A stretch of DNA of 64,000 bases from Clostridiales bacterium (GTDB lineage: Bacteria; Bacillota; Clostridia; Christensenellales; JAISNN01): the NCBI GenBank assembly GCA_031276195.1, contig JAISNN010000032.1, positions 1 to 64,000 of the forward strand. Reading direction: 5' to 3'. Both the position numbers and the translations under genes were made by a program. Below are positions 1-9,459 of this stretch, piece by piece. The notes beneath the pieces were generated by a model, which saw only the letters and a list, made by a program, of their open reading frames with translations, searched no databases and was not told the origin of the DNA. Each line of letters starts with the position of its first letter. Position 1 is the first letter of the stretch.

Positions 1-932
1 CCGATATCTCCTTTATCACCCTTAGGACCTTGCGCGCCCGTGTCTCCTTTATCTCCTTTTGGACCTTGTGCGCCCGTTTCTCCTTTATCACCTTTTGGAC
101 CTTGCGGTCCGATATCTCCGATATCTCCTTTTGGACCTTGCGGTCCGATATCTCCGATATCTCCTTTTGGACCTTGCGGTCCGATATCGCCTTTATCACC
201 CTTAGGACCTTGCGGTCCGATATCTCCCGTATCTCCTTTTGGACCTTGCGGTCCGATATCTCCTTTATCTCCTTTTTGACCTTGCGCGCCCATGTCTCCT
301 TTATCACCTTTTGGACCTTGCGGTCCGATATCTCCTTTATCACCCTTAGGGCAGTTAAGGCACATAGTATATTCATTTAAATTTTCGTAACGGCAGATAT
401 TGTTGCGGCAAACTAAAATTTGTTCATATCGGAATATATTGTTACCATTGTTATTATTATAGCGGCAAGTTAAGATTTTTTCGTGCGTGGAAGAGTCATT
501 GCTGCAAGTTAAGATGTTTTCGTGAGGGGAAGTGTTATCGCGGCAAACTGAGATGTTTTCGTGCGGGGAAGCGTTATCGCGGCAAGTTAAGATTTTTTTA
601 TGTGGGGAAGCGTTATCGCGGCAAGTTAAGATTTTTTCGTGCGGGGAAGCGTTATCGCGGCAAGTTAAGATTTTTTCGTGCGGGGAAGAGTCATTGCGGC
701 AAGTTAAGATTTTTTCGTGAGGGGAAGTGTTATAGCGGCAAGTTAAGATTTTTTCGTGCGGGGAAGCGTTATCGCGGCAAACTGAGATGTTTTCGCGGCG
801 GTTTGAGCCGCGCGTGTTTTGAGCGTATTTTTCCGCAGAATTCCCGAAAACCGAACCTCTTCCGTCCGTAAAAATTGTTTTCGGTTCTTTGCCGATAACG
901 CCGTATTTGAAAAAACTATGAATGCCGCGCAA
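1..932 (-). CDS. Collagen-like surface protein with Cys-containing 13-residue repeats (partial, C-terminus off the left edge)
   Basis: The minus-strand frame is open from 932 to the left edge. I place the start at a TTG (932-930), because a strong GGGAGGT ribosome binding site ends nine bases upstream; there is no in-frame ATG before 365. After about 53 unique residues come eight consecutive 13-residue units with consensus DNASPHEKILTCR (39 bp each, 773 down to 462). A degenerate Cys-containing stretch follows, and from about residue 194 Gly-X-Y triplets (GPQGPKGDKGD-like) run to the edge. The frame is continuous from the Cys repeats into the collagen part, which argues that the repeats are coding. 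Gly-X-Y proteins in Firmicutes are usually surface or spore-coat filaments; each repeat has one Cys, so disulfide cross-linking is possible (inference). No signal peptide is seen. An alternative start is ATG 365, giving only a short Cys-containing leader before the collagen repeats. Confidence 0.62.
   Translation of the reverse strand, partial: MRGIHSFFKYGVIGKEPKTIFTDGRGSVFGNSAEKYAQNTRGSNRRENISVCRDNASPHEKILTCRYNTSPHEKILTCRNDSSPHEKILTCRDNASPHEKILTCRDNASPHKKILTCRDNASPHENISVCRDNTSPHENILTCSNDSSTHEKILTCRYNNNNGNNIFRYEQILVCRNNICRYENLNEYTMCLNCPKGDKGDIGPQGPKGDKGDMGAQGQKGDKGDIGPQGPKGDTGDIGPQGPKGDKGDIGPQGPKGDIGDIGPQGPKGDIGDIGPQGPKGDKGETGAQGPKGDKGDTGAQGPKGDKGDI
462..773 (-). repeat. 39-bp tandem repeat, eight coding copies
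   Basis: Eight head-to-tail 39-bp units, each encoding a variant of DNASPHEKILTCR. Variation is mostly at the first three residues (DNA, YNT, NDS, DNT). All copies are exactly 39 bp, so the reading frame is kept. Confidence 0.85.
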
Positions 933-1735
933 AACGCCGTTACCTCCCGCGAGTTTATCTTTACGAAGGATATTCTCCTGATTTTTGACAGTTTTAAAAA
1001 TGTGCGATAAAGAGCGGTTTTAAATATAAACCCAAATCGATCGCCCCACCCCTTTGATCCCCTCCCGCGGAGGGGAATATAATGATAAATTTTTCCGTTT
1101 AACGATAGGTTCTCCTAATTTTAGTATATTAAATCTACGGAATTTAAGTTCAAAACGGAGCGGTACGCGCGCTTAAACGGTCAATCGGCGCGTACGGGGC
1201 GGAAAAATCTAAAAAAATCCGGATAATTATTTGTGAAAATGAGATAACTACTTGTAAAATGTTTAAAAATATGTTATGATTATATGCGGTATATTGAAAA
1301 TAGTATGACGGGGTACGGACATAGACATAAAAACCGGAAACACTAAAAGGCTAAGAATACTAAAAATTTTCTTACGGTGAATGCGGATACAGACATAATA
1401 AGACGTTTAAAAGTATACTAAATATTGAAAACGGCATAACGAATACGGACACAGGCATAAAACCGGAAATACTAAAAGATTTAGAATACTAAAAGGCTAA
1501 AAATACTAAAAGGCTAAGAATACTAAAAATTTTCTTACGGCGAATACGGACACAGGCATAAAACCGGGAATACTAAAAGGCTAAGAATACTAAAAGGCTA
1601 AGAATACTAAAAGGCTAAAAATACTAAAAGGCTAAAAATACTAAAAGGCTAAAAATACTAAAAGGCTAAAAATACTAAAAATACTAAAAATTTTCTTTAA
1701 CGACGCGTTGACAACTACCCTTGGAGGCAAAAAAG
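933..1735. repeat. Gene-free region with 17-bp tandem repeats
   Basis: No convincing gene. It holds one palindromic dispersed element (1041-1078). From about 1300 to 1692 there is an AT-rich array built of a 17-bp unit (GGCTAAAAATACTAAAA and close variants), mixed with two copies of a longer phrase beginning GAATACGGACACAGGCAT (near 1443 and 1544). The array ends about 40 bases before the hexosaminidase start. Confidence 0.8.
1041..1078. repeat. Dispersed palindromic element, copy 1
   Basis: CGCCCCACCCC, a short variable stretch, then CCCCTCCCGCGGAGGGG, an almost perfect inverted repeat. The same element recurs at 15061, 15243, 18780, 21474, 31642 and 34111, always between genes. Confidence 0.8.
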
Positions 1736-3676
1736 ATGAGCGATCCGAAATCTAAAAGAAAGGTAAAGAATAAAAACTCTTCCGTCCGTTCCGAAGGCGC
1801 GCGCGGCGGTTTTTTCGCCCGTATTTTCAAAAAGAGGGAGACCCCTCCCGTATATGAGCCTCCGCTCGTTCCGAAACCCTACGGCTATCAGCCGTTGGAG
1901 GGCTATTTCGCGATCAACAAAGACACTCTTTTGATCGCGGATCAAAGCCGCAAGAACTACGCGGAGAATTTTCGCGATATGTTCAAGAGGGCGTTGGAAC
2001 ACGAACTTTTTATACACTATAACAAGCCCGGCTACAACAATATTTTGTTCGAGGAAAACCCGTCGATCGATCCCGAAGGCTACGTTATCGAATGCTATCC
2101 CGACAGAATGAAACTTTCCGCCGGCGGCGCGCCCGGTTTTTTCTATGCGATGCAGTCGTTGTCGCAGTTTTTGAGGCTGGACACCCTTCTTTCTAAGGAC
2201 GTGATATATTGTCCTTGTATGGTGATAAGCGACTTCCCGAAGTACCGCTACCGCGGCTTTATGATCGACGTTTCGCGTCATTTCTTTGACAAGACGGAAA
2301 TAAAGAGATACATAGAACTTATGTCCGCCCTGAAATTCAACGTCTTTCATTGGCATCTGTCGGACGATCAAGGGTTCAGATTTGAAATCTCAAACGAAAA
2401 ATATAAATTTATAAACATCACGTCCTCCGAAAGACGGGGCGACTGCGTGGGGCGGCCCGGCTCGCAGTTTCCGTATAACGACAAGGTATACAAGGGCTAC
2501 TATACGAAAGACGACGTAAAAGAAGTCGTCGAATTCGCAAAAAAACGCTTTGTAACCGTCATTCCCGAAATCGACCTTCCCGGGCATACGCAGGCTTTGA
2601 TCGCGGCGTATCCTTGGCTCGGGTGCGATGAATCCGATGAAAACGGAAACTTGAAACCGCGTCCGCGCGTCGGCGTGCGCGTCGAATACGGCGTTAGCGA
2701 GGAGGTCTTGTGCGCGGGCAAGGAAAGCACTTATAAATTTATAGAGGACATTTTGGACGAGGTGTTCGAGGTGTTCGACGGCCCTTATATCCATATCGGC
2801 GGCGACGAAGTTCTCAAAAATCATTGGGAAACTTGCCCGTATTGCAGGCAAAAAGCGGCGGAAATAGGCGGAATCGGCTTGCAGAGTTATTTTTTGAACA
2901 GGGTCGCGGAATATTGCAAGAGCAATGGCAAGCGCGTCATAGGCTATAACGACGGGCTAAACGGCGGCGCCGACCCCGAGATTATTTCGCAATTTTGGGT
3001 CGAGGGCAAAGAGCATAACGAATCTTTGAAAAGTCAGATCCGGAACGGCGGAAGAAAATTTATTCTCTCGTCCGAACGGGCGTTCTATTGCGACTATCCG
3101 TATGCCGTAACCCCCTTGAAAAAGACGTACTTTTATAAACTCCCCGCGGATTTTCAAAGCGCGGACATAAAAAAGAATATGCTGGGAATCGAAGCGCCCC
3201 TCTGGACGGAATACGTTTTGAGCAGAGATAAGGCGGATTTGAACCTTTTCCCGAGAATGATCGCGGTCGCGGAGCAGTGCTGGACAAGACAAACGACGGA
3301 CGAAGCAAGCATAAAGCGCAAAAGAAAACGTAGGAAATATAACGAAGCGCGCTACGCGGGATTTTTGAACAGGGTAAAGGCGTACGAACCGATTTTGGAT
3401 CTTTACCGCGTCAACTACGCAGACTTGAAAATCGCCGACCCGACGGACAAAAAATACTTGAAAGCCGAAAGAGCGAAATGGGCGGGGAGCGATCAATATT
3501 CGGAATTGAAAATGAATAAAAATCTCGCCGAACAAAGAAAAGTCATAAAACGAAACGGCGTGCTGGCCGGCAAAATCGAAGAAAACCAAAACCGCGAAAT
3601 CGCGCTGGACGCAACGTCGTATACGCCGATCGCGTCGATTAAGATCGATTTGCCCTTCGATAAGGATATGGTTTAG
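1736..3676 (+). CDS. Glycoside hydrolase family 20, beta-N-acetylhexosaminidase
   Basis: A GH20 enzyme expected to release terminal GlcNAc/GalNAc by substrate-assisted catalysis. The start is ATG 1736, eight bases after GGAGG; an in-frame TTG at 1721 overlaps the ribosome binding site and is rejected. A basic N-terminal linker (about 40 residues) is followed by a GH20b-like domain, then the catalytic barrel. Visible motifs are HWHLSDDQG near residue 205 and the catalytic Asp-Glu pair in HIGGDE near residue 355. WTEY and the closing Trp-containing strand follow around residues 490-525. There is no signal peptide or anchor, so it probably acts in the cytoplasm on imported sugars. The charged C-terminal 130 residues are not recognised. 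The amidohydrolase gene 52 bases downstream is probably co-transcribed. Confidence 0.9.
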   Translation: MSDPKSKRKVKNKNSSVRSEGARGGFFARIFKKRETPPVYEPPLVPKPYGYQPLEGYFAINKDTLLIADQSRKNYAENFRDMFKRALEHELFIHYNKPGYNNILFEENPSIDPEGYVIECYPDRMKLSAGGAPGFFYAMQSLSQFLRLDTLLSKDVIYCPCMVISDFPKYRYRGFMIDVSRHFFDKTEIKRYIELMSALKFNVFHWHLSDDQGFRFEISNEKYKFINITSSERRGDCVGRPGSQFPYNDKVYKGYYTKDDVKEVVEFAKKRFVTVIPEIDLPGHTQALIAAYPWLGCDESDENGNLKPRPRVGVRVEYGVSEEVLCAGKESTYKFIEDILDEVFEVFDGPYIHIGGDEVLKNHWETCPYCRQKAAEIGGIGLQSYFLNRVAEYCKSNGKRVIGYNDGLNGGADPEIISQFWVEGKEHNESLKSQIRNGGRKFILSSERAFYCDYPYAVTPLKKTYFYKLPADFQSADIKKNMLGIEAPLWTEYVLSRDKADLNLFPRMIAVAEQCWTRQTTDEASIKRKRKRRKYNEARYAGFLNRVKAYEPILDLYRVNYADLKIADPTDKKYLKAERAKWAGSDQYSELKMNKNLAEQRKVIKRNGVLAGKIEENQNREIALDATSYTPIASIKIDLPFDKDMV

Positions 3677-3728
3677 CGCGGAAAAACGGATAAAAAAACA
3701 AAAATTAAAATAACGGGCAGACAAAAAA

Positions 3729-4535
3729 ATGATTGATTTTCACACGCATATATACCCCGATAGTCTCGCTAAGGACGTAATTCAAAAATTAGCCGCCGCC
3801 GCGGGCTTTTCCGTCGGAAAAAAAACGGGGGCGGACGGCACAAAAGCCGGTACTTTGAGATATTTCAAGGAAAACGGAGTGGAAAAATTCGTCGTCTTGA
3901 ATATCGCCACGCGCGAAAAACAACACAAAAACGTCAACGATTTTGCAATCGCGCTGGATAAAGAACCCGAAATAATCTCTTTCGGGTCGGTCTATCCGAC
4001 GGGCGATACCTTCGAACCCGAACTTTTACGCCTAAAAGCGGCGGGAATAAAGGGGATTAAACTGCACCCCGAATATCAAGACTTCGAAATCGACGATCCG
4101 CGCGCGTTCCGCGTCTATGAAATGTGCCGCGACCTGGATTTGATCATATCCTTTCACGCGGGCCGCGATTTGGCGTATATGAATAGGCTGAACTGCCCCG
4201 CCGATAAGGCAAGACGCGTCGCGGATAACTTTCCGAAAAATAAATTTGTGTTCGCGCACTTCGGAGGGTATTTGATTTTCGACGGAGTTTTGGAGCATTT
4301 GGCGGGGAGAAACGTGTATTTCGATACCTCTTTCGTCAGTATGAACGACAAAGAATATATTCCCGTCATCAACGAAATGATCAAAAAACACGGCGCGGAA
4401 AAGTTTCTTTTCGGATCGGATACGCCTTGGATGCATGTCAAAAATTCGATCGGATTTATCGATGCGTTAGACCTGAACGATTATGAAAAAGACTTGATTT
4501 TTGAAAAAAACGCGAAAAATTTGCTTGGAATTTGA
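3729..4535 (+). CDS. Amidohydrolase-related metal-dependent hydrolase (TIM barrel)
   Basis: A 268-residue member of the amidohydrolase 2 group. Metal-ligand motifs lie in order along the barrel: FHTH near the N-terminus, LHPEYQDF around residue 113, SFHAG and FAHFGG in the middle, and FGSDTPW near residue 233 supplying the conserved Asp. Such proteins hydrolyse or decarboxylate small carboxylates; the substrate here cannot be read from sequence. The ATG start has only a weak ribosome binding site, so translation may depend on the upstream hexosaminidase gene. Homologues are often annotated as predicted metal-dependent hydrolases. Confidence 0.8.
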   Translation: MIDFHTHIYPDSLAKDVIQKLAAAAGFSVGKKTGADGTKAGTLRYFKENGVEKFVVLNIATREKQHKNVNDFAIALDKEPEIISFGSVYPTGDTFEPELLRLKAAGIKGIKLHPEYQDFEIDDPRAFRVYEMCRDLDLIISFHAGRDLAYMNRLNCPADKARRVADNFPKNKFVFAHFGGYLIFDGVLEHLAGRNVYFDTSFVSMNDKEYIPVINEMIKKHGAEKFLFGSDTPWMHVKNSIGFIDALDLNDYEKDLIFEKNAKNLLGI

Positions 4536-4774
4536 AAGGCGCGGAATGTAAAAAAACGGTTGTTTTAACGGCGTAAATTCAATTTTGAAGAGAGATTTTT
4601 TTAACGCGTGTTTATGAATAAGAAACGACGGAAAAATATTGTTTCTTATCCGTAAACGCGCGCTTTTAATTCGGAAATTTTAAAAATAAAAGGGTCTTAA
4701 ATTTTCGTGATAAAAAGCGTTGTCTGCCGCTTTATTTATCGCGGATTTTTAGAAATCCAAAAAATAAAAGGGTG

Positions 4775-6124
4775 TTAATTTTTGTTTGAATGTATGGGAG
4801 CGGGGATTCTGCCCCCTCTTTTTATGAATTCTTCGCTGGAAAAAGGCGAAGTTTTCATAATCGGCGCGGTTCCGAAAAGTCCGCCGTATTCGACCGAGCC
4901 GCTCTCCATTCCGTATACGGGTATGATCCTGACCGCCGTAGTCTTGTTGTTGACCACGCCGATCGCGGCTTCGTCCGCTATAATCGCCGCTATCGCGGAT
5001 GCGGGGGTATCGCCCGCAACCGCGATCATATCCAACCCCACGCTGCAAACCGCCGTCATCGCTTCGAGTTTTTCGATCGAGAGCGCGCCGCGTTCGACGG
5101 CTTCGATCATACCGACGTCCTCGCTCACGGGAATAAACGCCCCCGAAAGCCCGCCCGCAAACGAAGCCGCCATTACGCCGCCCTTTTTTACCGCGTCGTT
5201 TAGGAGCGCGAGCGCGGCGGTCGAACCGTGCGCCCCCACCGATTCCAGCCCCATTTCCTCCAAAATACGCGCTACACTGTCGCCCTTTACGGGAGTGGGG
5301 GCGAGAGAAAGGTCCACGATTCCGAAATTCGCGCCCAGCATTTTGACCGCCTCCATAGCGACGAGCTGCCCCGCCCGCGTAATCTTAAAGGCGGTTTTTT
5401 TGATCGTTTCGGATACGACGGAAAAATTTTCGCCCCTGACCTTTTCGAGAGCGGCGAGAACGACGCCCGGACCGCTGATCCCGACGTTTATCACGCAGTC
5501 GTTTTCGCCAGGACCGTTGAACGCGCCCGCCATAAATGGATTGTCCTCGACGGCGTTCGCGAATACGACGAGTTTAGCGCAGCCCGCGCCGTGCTTGTCC
5601 TTTGTCGCTTCGGCGATTTTTTTTATGATACCGCCCATAAGCGCGGCGGCGTCCATATTGATTCCCGCCTTTGTCGACGCGATATTGACGGAGGCGCAAA
5701 CTCTGTCCGTGCGGCTCAAAACTTCGGGCAGGCTTTCGATCAACGCCCTTTCGTATTCCGTAACGCCCTTTTGCACGAGCGCGGAATAGCCGCCGATAAA
5801 GTCTATTCCGATATCTTTCGCCGCTCTGTCCATAGCGTCCGCGACCTCGGAAAAGCCCTTCGACGACGCCGCAATAAGGCTGACGGGGGTTACGCTCACG
5901 CGCTTATTCACGATCGGAATGCCGTAGCGGACGGCGAGCGCGTCGCCCGTTTGTTTGAGGCGGCCGGCCTTTTTTACGATCTTTTCATAGACGGCGGCGG
6001 CGGTCTTTTTTTTGTCGTCGCTTATGCAGTCGAATAGGGAAATGCCCATAGTGATCGTCCTGATGTCGAGATGCAGGCTTTTGACCATATCGATTGTTTG
6101 CAAGATTTCGTTTATGTTGAGCAT
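4775..6124 (-). CDS. UPF0210 (DUF711/PFL) family protein
   Basis: A 449-residue soluble protein matching the UPF0210 family by length and by recognisable segments: [10 protein letters not shown] at the N-terminus, [35 protein letters not shown] and the C-terminal [15 protein letters not shown]. The family is glycyl-radical-enzyme-like in fold, but the biochemical role is unknown. It starts at ATG 6124 after a GGAGG site. The ACT-domain gene upstream (6309-6578) is its usual partner, and the two are probably one leftward operon, with the ACT protein sensing a small ligand (inference). A long plus-strand open frame over the same region is a composition artefact. Confidence 0.9.
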   Translation of the reverse strand: MLNINEILQTIDMVKSLHLDIRTITMGISLFDCISDDKKKTAAAVYEKIVKKAGRLKQTGDALAVRYGIPIVNKRVSVTPVSLIAASSKGFSEVADAMDRAAKDIGIDFIGGYSALVQKGVTEYERALIESLPEVLSRTDRVCASVNIASTKAGINMDAAALMGGIIKKIAEATKDKHGAGCAKLVVFANAVEDNPFMAGAFNGPGENDCVINVGISGPGVVLAALEKVRGENFSVVSETIKKTAFKITRAGQLVAMEAVKMLGANFGIVDLSLAPTPVKGDSVARILEEMGLESVGAHGSTAALALLNDAVKKGGVMAASFAGGLSGAFIPVSEDVGMIEAVERGALSIEKLEAMTAVCSVGLDMIAVAGDTPASAIAAIIADEAAIGVVNNKTTAVRIIPVYGMESGSVEYGGLFGTAPIMKTSPFSSEEFIKRGGRIPAPIHSNKN

Positions 6125-6308
6125 AATTTCCTCCGTGTGTTAAGGCGGTTTTGTATTCGCGAATGCGGACATAAAAACCGAACGTAATGATACGTCCTTT
6201 AAAAGTTTTCACGCTTTGCGGATTTTTAATATTATCGAATATTAAATTTTGCGTATAGAGTTGAAACTTTTCACGCTTTATGAGTTTTTAAATTCTCAAA
6301 TACGCCTT

Positions 6309-6578
6309 TTAAATTTTGTGCATAGAGTTGAAAATTTCCTCGTTTTGCATACGTATTTCAACCTTCATTTCCGCGGCGATCTCTTGCAAAAGTTTGTCGG
6401 CATAGGCAAACTCCACGCTTGCATCCGAAAAATCCGCCGTCATAAGCATCGTGAAAAGTTCGCCCATAATGGTTTGAGAGATGTCCTCGATATTGACGTT
6501 TACGTTAAAAAGACAGTTGCTGACCTTTGCTATTATTCCTTTTTTGTCCCGTCCGATGACGGATATTATTGCGCGCAC
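6309..6578 (-). CDS. ACT domain protein, UPF0237 family
   Basis: An 89-residue stand-alone ACT domain starting MRAIISVIGRDKKGIIAKVS, the typical glycine-cleavage-repressor-like ACT opening, with the GIIA turn that binds small ligands in ACT folds. The start is preceded by AAGGAG. It lies 184 bases upstream of the UPF0210 gene on the same strand, the conserved two-gene arrangement known from many Firmicutes. Its ligand and partner are not known. Confidence 0.9.
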   Translation of the reverse strand: MRAIISVIGRDKKGIIAKVSNCLFNVNVNIEDISQTIMGELFTMLMTADFSDASVEFAYADKLLQEIAAEMKVEIRMQNEEIFNSMHKI

Positions 6579-6589
6579 GGCAAACTCCT

Positions 6590-6915
6590 TATTTAGTGAT
6601 TAGCGGTTAGTAATTAGTGATTAGTAATTATTGATTAGCGGTTATTGATTAGCGGTTAGCGGTTAGTAATTATTGATTAGCGGTTAGCGGTTATTGATTA
6701 GCGGTTAGCGGTTATTGATTAGTGATTAGCGGTTATTGATTAGTGATTAGTAATTATTGATTAGCGGTTAGCGGTTAGTGGTCGGTGGTCGGCGGTTATC
6801 GGCTGTTAGCGGTTAGTGATTAGCGGTTAGTAATTAGTGGTTAGCGGTTAGTGGATTGGCGGTTAGTGATTAGTGATTGGCGGTTAGCGGCTGTTAGCGG
6901 TTATTTAAGGTGATT
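6590..6915. repeat. Degenerate 7-12 bp repeat field (GATTAGCGGTTAGTAATT type)
   Basis: About 320 bases made almost entirely of variants of GATTAGCGGTTAG and GATTAGTAATTATT. The unit length wobbles between 7 and 14 bases. It starts just upstream of the ACT gene start and ends at the 3' end of the LURP-one-like gene, so it would form the ACT gene's promoter and leader region. No ORF is supported. Confidence 0.85.
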
Positions 6916-6930
6916 AGCGGACGATCGATT

Positions 6931-7419
6931 TTAATTTCCGTTATTTTCGTTATGGACGGCGTTGTCGAAGGCGACGACGATTCCGCAAGCGGCGGCGGGA
7001 TTGATTTTGCTTTCGTCGATATAGATCTCGTAGGCGTCGCCCCAAGAAAAGTACCGTTTTTGGACGCTTGTTACGGCGTTTCCGTCCGCGTCGGAAATTC
7101 TGAACGTATAGCCCCAAAAAGAGCCGTCGATTCTGAGGTTTCCGTTTTGCGACGCGATCTCGAAGGTCGGTTTTAGGGTGAATTTTTGTTTAATAAACGC
7201 GATTTCGTTTCCGTCGGCTGAGAGCAGGCGGTATTGAGGCATAAGCGGCCATATTTTTTTTTCGATTGTCAAGACGGTTCGGTCGTCTTTTAGTAGGCGG
7301 AAAGTCTTCGGAAAACTGAAAAAACTGCCGCCCGCGCTGTAAACGACGTTTTGATTTTCATCGAAAAACGTAAATTTTTCGGTCAGAGAGAACACCTTTT
7401 GTTTTAAATAAAGATACAT
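6931..7419 (-). CDS. LURP-one-related / Tubby-C-like protein
   Basis: A 162-residue protein resembling bacterial LURP-one-related proteins (tubby-like beta-barrel, scramblase-like fold). Features are an N-terminal YLKQKVFSLTEKF opening, repeated short beta strands with the phrases FSFPKTFRL and YRLLSADGNEI, and a conserved C-terminal FSWGDAYEIYIDESK. There is no signal peptide or TM segment. GAGGTGAAC precedes the ATG. The function is unknown; a membrane-lipid binding or sensory role is only an inference from the fold. Confidence 0.75.
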   Translation of the reverse strand: MYLYLKQKVFSLTEKFTFFDENQNVVYSAGGSFFSFPKTFRLLKDDRTVLTIEKKIWPLMPQYRLLSADGNEIAFIKQKFTLKPTFEIASQNGNLRIDGSFWGYTFRISDADGNAVTSVQKRYFSWGDAYEIYIDESKINPAAACGIVVAFDNAVHNENNGN

Positions 7420-7556
7420 AGTTCACCTCGTATTGCGTTTCCGGGTGTTTTTTAAGTATAATAGTGAATACGGCTTAAAATATTGCGCTTTCGGCGTTAT
7501 GTATTACGGATTCTAAATTCGAATTCAAAAATTCACGCGTTTTTAGAGGCGTTTTT

Positions 7557-8153
7557 TTACCATTCGCGCCAATCCTCGGTAATATCTTTGCCCTCCGTAT
7601 CGATGCCGGCGAGTTGAACCGCGGAGTCCATATAATCCCAAATCAACTCCCGTTCTTCGGTTTCGATCAGCGAATAATCCGTCGACTCGTTCAGGCGGTT
7701 AAACGCCGACACGGCGTTTTTTACGGCGAGCATAATGGTCTTTTCGCTTCCCAAACCGCGGCAAACCGCGTCCGTAAATTCTTCCAAAATACAGTCCGCC
7801 GCCGCGATATGCCCCTCGTATACGCCGCATTCGCCCTCTCCTTCGCTCAGAAACATTTCGCGCATTTCTTCGGACAGATAGTCCTTTTCTTTTTTATATG
7901 CTTGTAATTTTTGCGCGGTTTCCGACGATAAATCGACGAAAGGTTTGTTTCCGTCCGAGTATCCCTTTTTCCGTTTGGACGAAATCAGCGTTTCGGCGGC
8001 TTTTGCGCAAGCCGCTTCGGTTTCAAACGTTTTCACCTCGAAATGTCCGAAAGTTCCGTTTTTGCCGTAGCGGACGTAATAACTTACGCCGCAATTCGTT
8101 ATGCTCCAAAATTTATCGGAACCGCCGTCTTTGCATATCAAATAAACGTTCAT
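7557..8153 (-). CDS. WGR domain protein
   Basis: A 198-residue protein whose first 70 residues look like a WGR domain: a small beta sheet with DKFWSI, YYVRYGKNGTFGHFEVKTF and an EAACAKAAETLI helix followed by SKRKKGY. WGR domains occur in DNA-repair-linked proteins and in stand-alone bacterial proteins, where they probably bind nucleic acid. The remaining 120 acidic helical residues are not recognised. A GGAGG site precedes the ATG. The plus-strand frames here are shadows. Confidence 0.7.
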   Translation of the reverse strand: MNVYLICKDGGSDKFWSITNCGVSYYVRYGKNGTFGHFEVKTFETEAACAKAAETLISSKRKKGYSDGNKPFVDLSSETAQKLQAYKKEKDYLSEEMREMFLSEGEGECGVYEGHIAAADCILEEFTDAVCRGLGSEKTIMLAVKNAVSAFNRLNESTDYSLIETEERELIWDYMDSAVQLAGIDTEGKDITEDWREW

Positions 8154-8431
8154 ACGCGACCTCCGTTTATTCCGTATTGCGTACGGATTAAAAGTTTTAT
8201 TATTATAAATGCTATTTAAAAATCTCCGTTTTTTTTATAAAAAGCGGCATATGCCGTATATAACGGATATAATTTAAACGGCTTTTCCGGAATTCCGCAT
8301 ATAAAACGCGCGGAACCGGTACAAAAAGCGATATGTAAATACAATCGATATATAACGGATATAATTTAAACGGCTTTTCCGAAATTCCGCATAATAAAAC
8401 GCAGACGGAAAAGCCGTATAAACTCTTTTAT
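8154..8431. repeat. Intergenic direct repeat, about 45 bp, two copies
   Basis: The phrase TATAACGGATATAATTTAAA followed by CGGCTTTTCC appears twice (near 8258 and 8351), separated by about 50 bases. The final A+T-rich part may carry promoters for neighbouring genes. No gene is seen. Confidence 0.55.
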
Positions 8432-9445
8432 TTAACCTTTCAAAGCTTGTTCGACGGCCACCGCCAAAGCGACCGTCGCGCCGACCATCGGGTTGTTTCC
8501 CATTCCGATAAGCCCCATCATCTCGACGTGCGCGGGTACGGACGAACTTCCCGCGAACTGCGCGTCGCCGTGCATTCTGCCCATCGTGTCCGTCATACCG
8601 TAACTCGCGGGACCCGCCGCCATATTGTCGGGGTGGAGAGTCCTGCCCGTTCCGCCGCCGCTTGCGACGGAAAAATATTTCTTTTTGTGTTCAACCGCCC
8701 ATTTTTTGTACGTTCCGGCGACGGGGTGCTGAAAGCGCGTGGGGTTGGTCGAATTTCCCGTTATGGAAACGTCGACCTTTTCGTGTTTCATAATCTCGAC
8801 TCCCTCCACTACGTCGTCCGCGCCGTAGACCAAGACCGCCGAGCGTTCTCCGTCGCCGTAAGGGACTTTTTTGACGATTTTCAATTTTCCCGCCGCGTAG
8901 TTCATCTTTGTCTGAACGTAGGTAAATCCGTTCACGCGGCTGATAATATACGCCGCGTCCTTGCCCAAACCGTTCAAAATGATTTTGAGAGGGGTGGTTC
9001 TGACCTTGTTCGCGGTCTTTGCGATTCCGATCGCGCCCTCAGCCGCGGCGAAAGACTCGTGCCCCGCCAAAAAACAAAAACATTTGGTCTTTTCTTGAAG
9101 GAGCATAGAGGCGAGATTTCCGTGTCCCAAGCCCACTTCGCGGCGGTCGGCGACCGAACCCTTTATGCAGAAAGACTGCAAGCCGATACCGATCGCTTCG
9201 GCGGCGTCGGCGGCTATTTTCGCGTTCTTTTTGATCGCGATCGCGACGCCTACGGTGTATGCCCAAACGGCGTTTTCAAAGGCTATCGGCTGAATCCCCT
9301 TGACCGTTTCCTCAACGTTTATGCCGTGATCGGCGCAGATTTTCTTTGCCTCGTCGAGAGACGCGATGTCATACTTTTTGAGGTATTCGTTGATTTTATC
9401 GATCCTTCTGGCATAACTTTCAAATAATAACGGTGAATTGCTCAT
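8432..9445 (-). CDS. GGGtGRT protein
   Basis: A 337-residue protein of the family named after its glycine motif, visible here as SVASGGGTGRTLHPDN in the C-terminal half. It continues MAAGPASYGMTDTMGRMHGD and MGLIGMGNNPMVGATVALAVAVEQAL. It is nearly always encoded next to a NifU/IscU-like scaffold protein, as here (14-base gap). The molecular function is unknown; the link to iron-sulfur or selenium/sulfur chemistry is guilt by association. The run is well conserved and intact. Translation starts at ATG 9445 after a G-rich site. Confidence 0.9.
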   Translation of the reverse strand: MSNSPLLFESYARRIDKINEYLKKYDIASLDEAKKICADHGINVEETVKGIQPIAFENAVWAYTVGVAIAIKKNAKIAADAAEAIGIGLQSFCIKGSVADRREVGLGHGNLASMLLQEKTKCFCFLAGHESFAAAEGAIGIAKTANKVRTTPLKIILNGLGKDAAYIISRVNGFTYVQTKMNYAAGKLKIVKKVPYGDGERSAVLVYGADDVVEGVEIMKHEKVDVSITGNSTNPTRFQHPVAGTYKKWAVEHKKKYFSVASGGGTGRTLHPDNMAAGPASYGMTDTMGRMHGDAQFAGSSSVPAHVEMMGLIGMGNNPMVGATVALAVAVEQALKG

Positions 9446-9459
9446 TTTTTTTATACCCC

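Noticed and set aside
462-773. CRISPR-like array
   Set aside because: The 39-bp units are contiguous with no unique spacers, and they encode an in-frame protein repeat.
4782-5789. Long plus-strand open frame opposite UPF0210
   Set aside because: UPF0210 on the minus strand is a clear family match; the opposite frame is open only because of codon composition.
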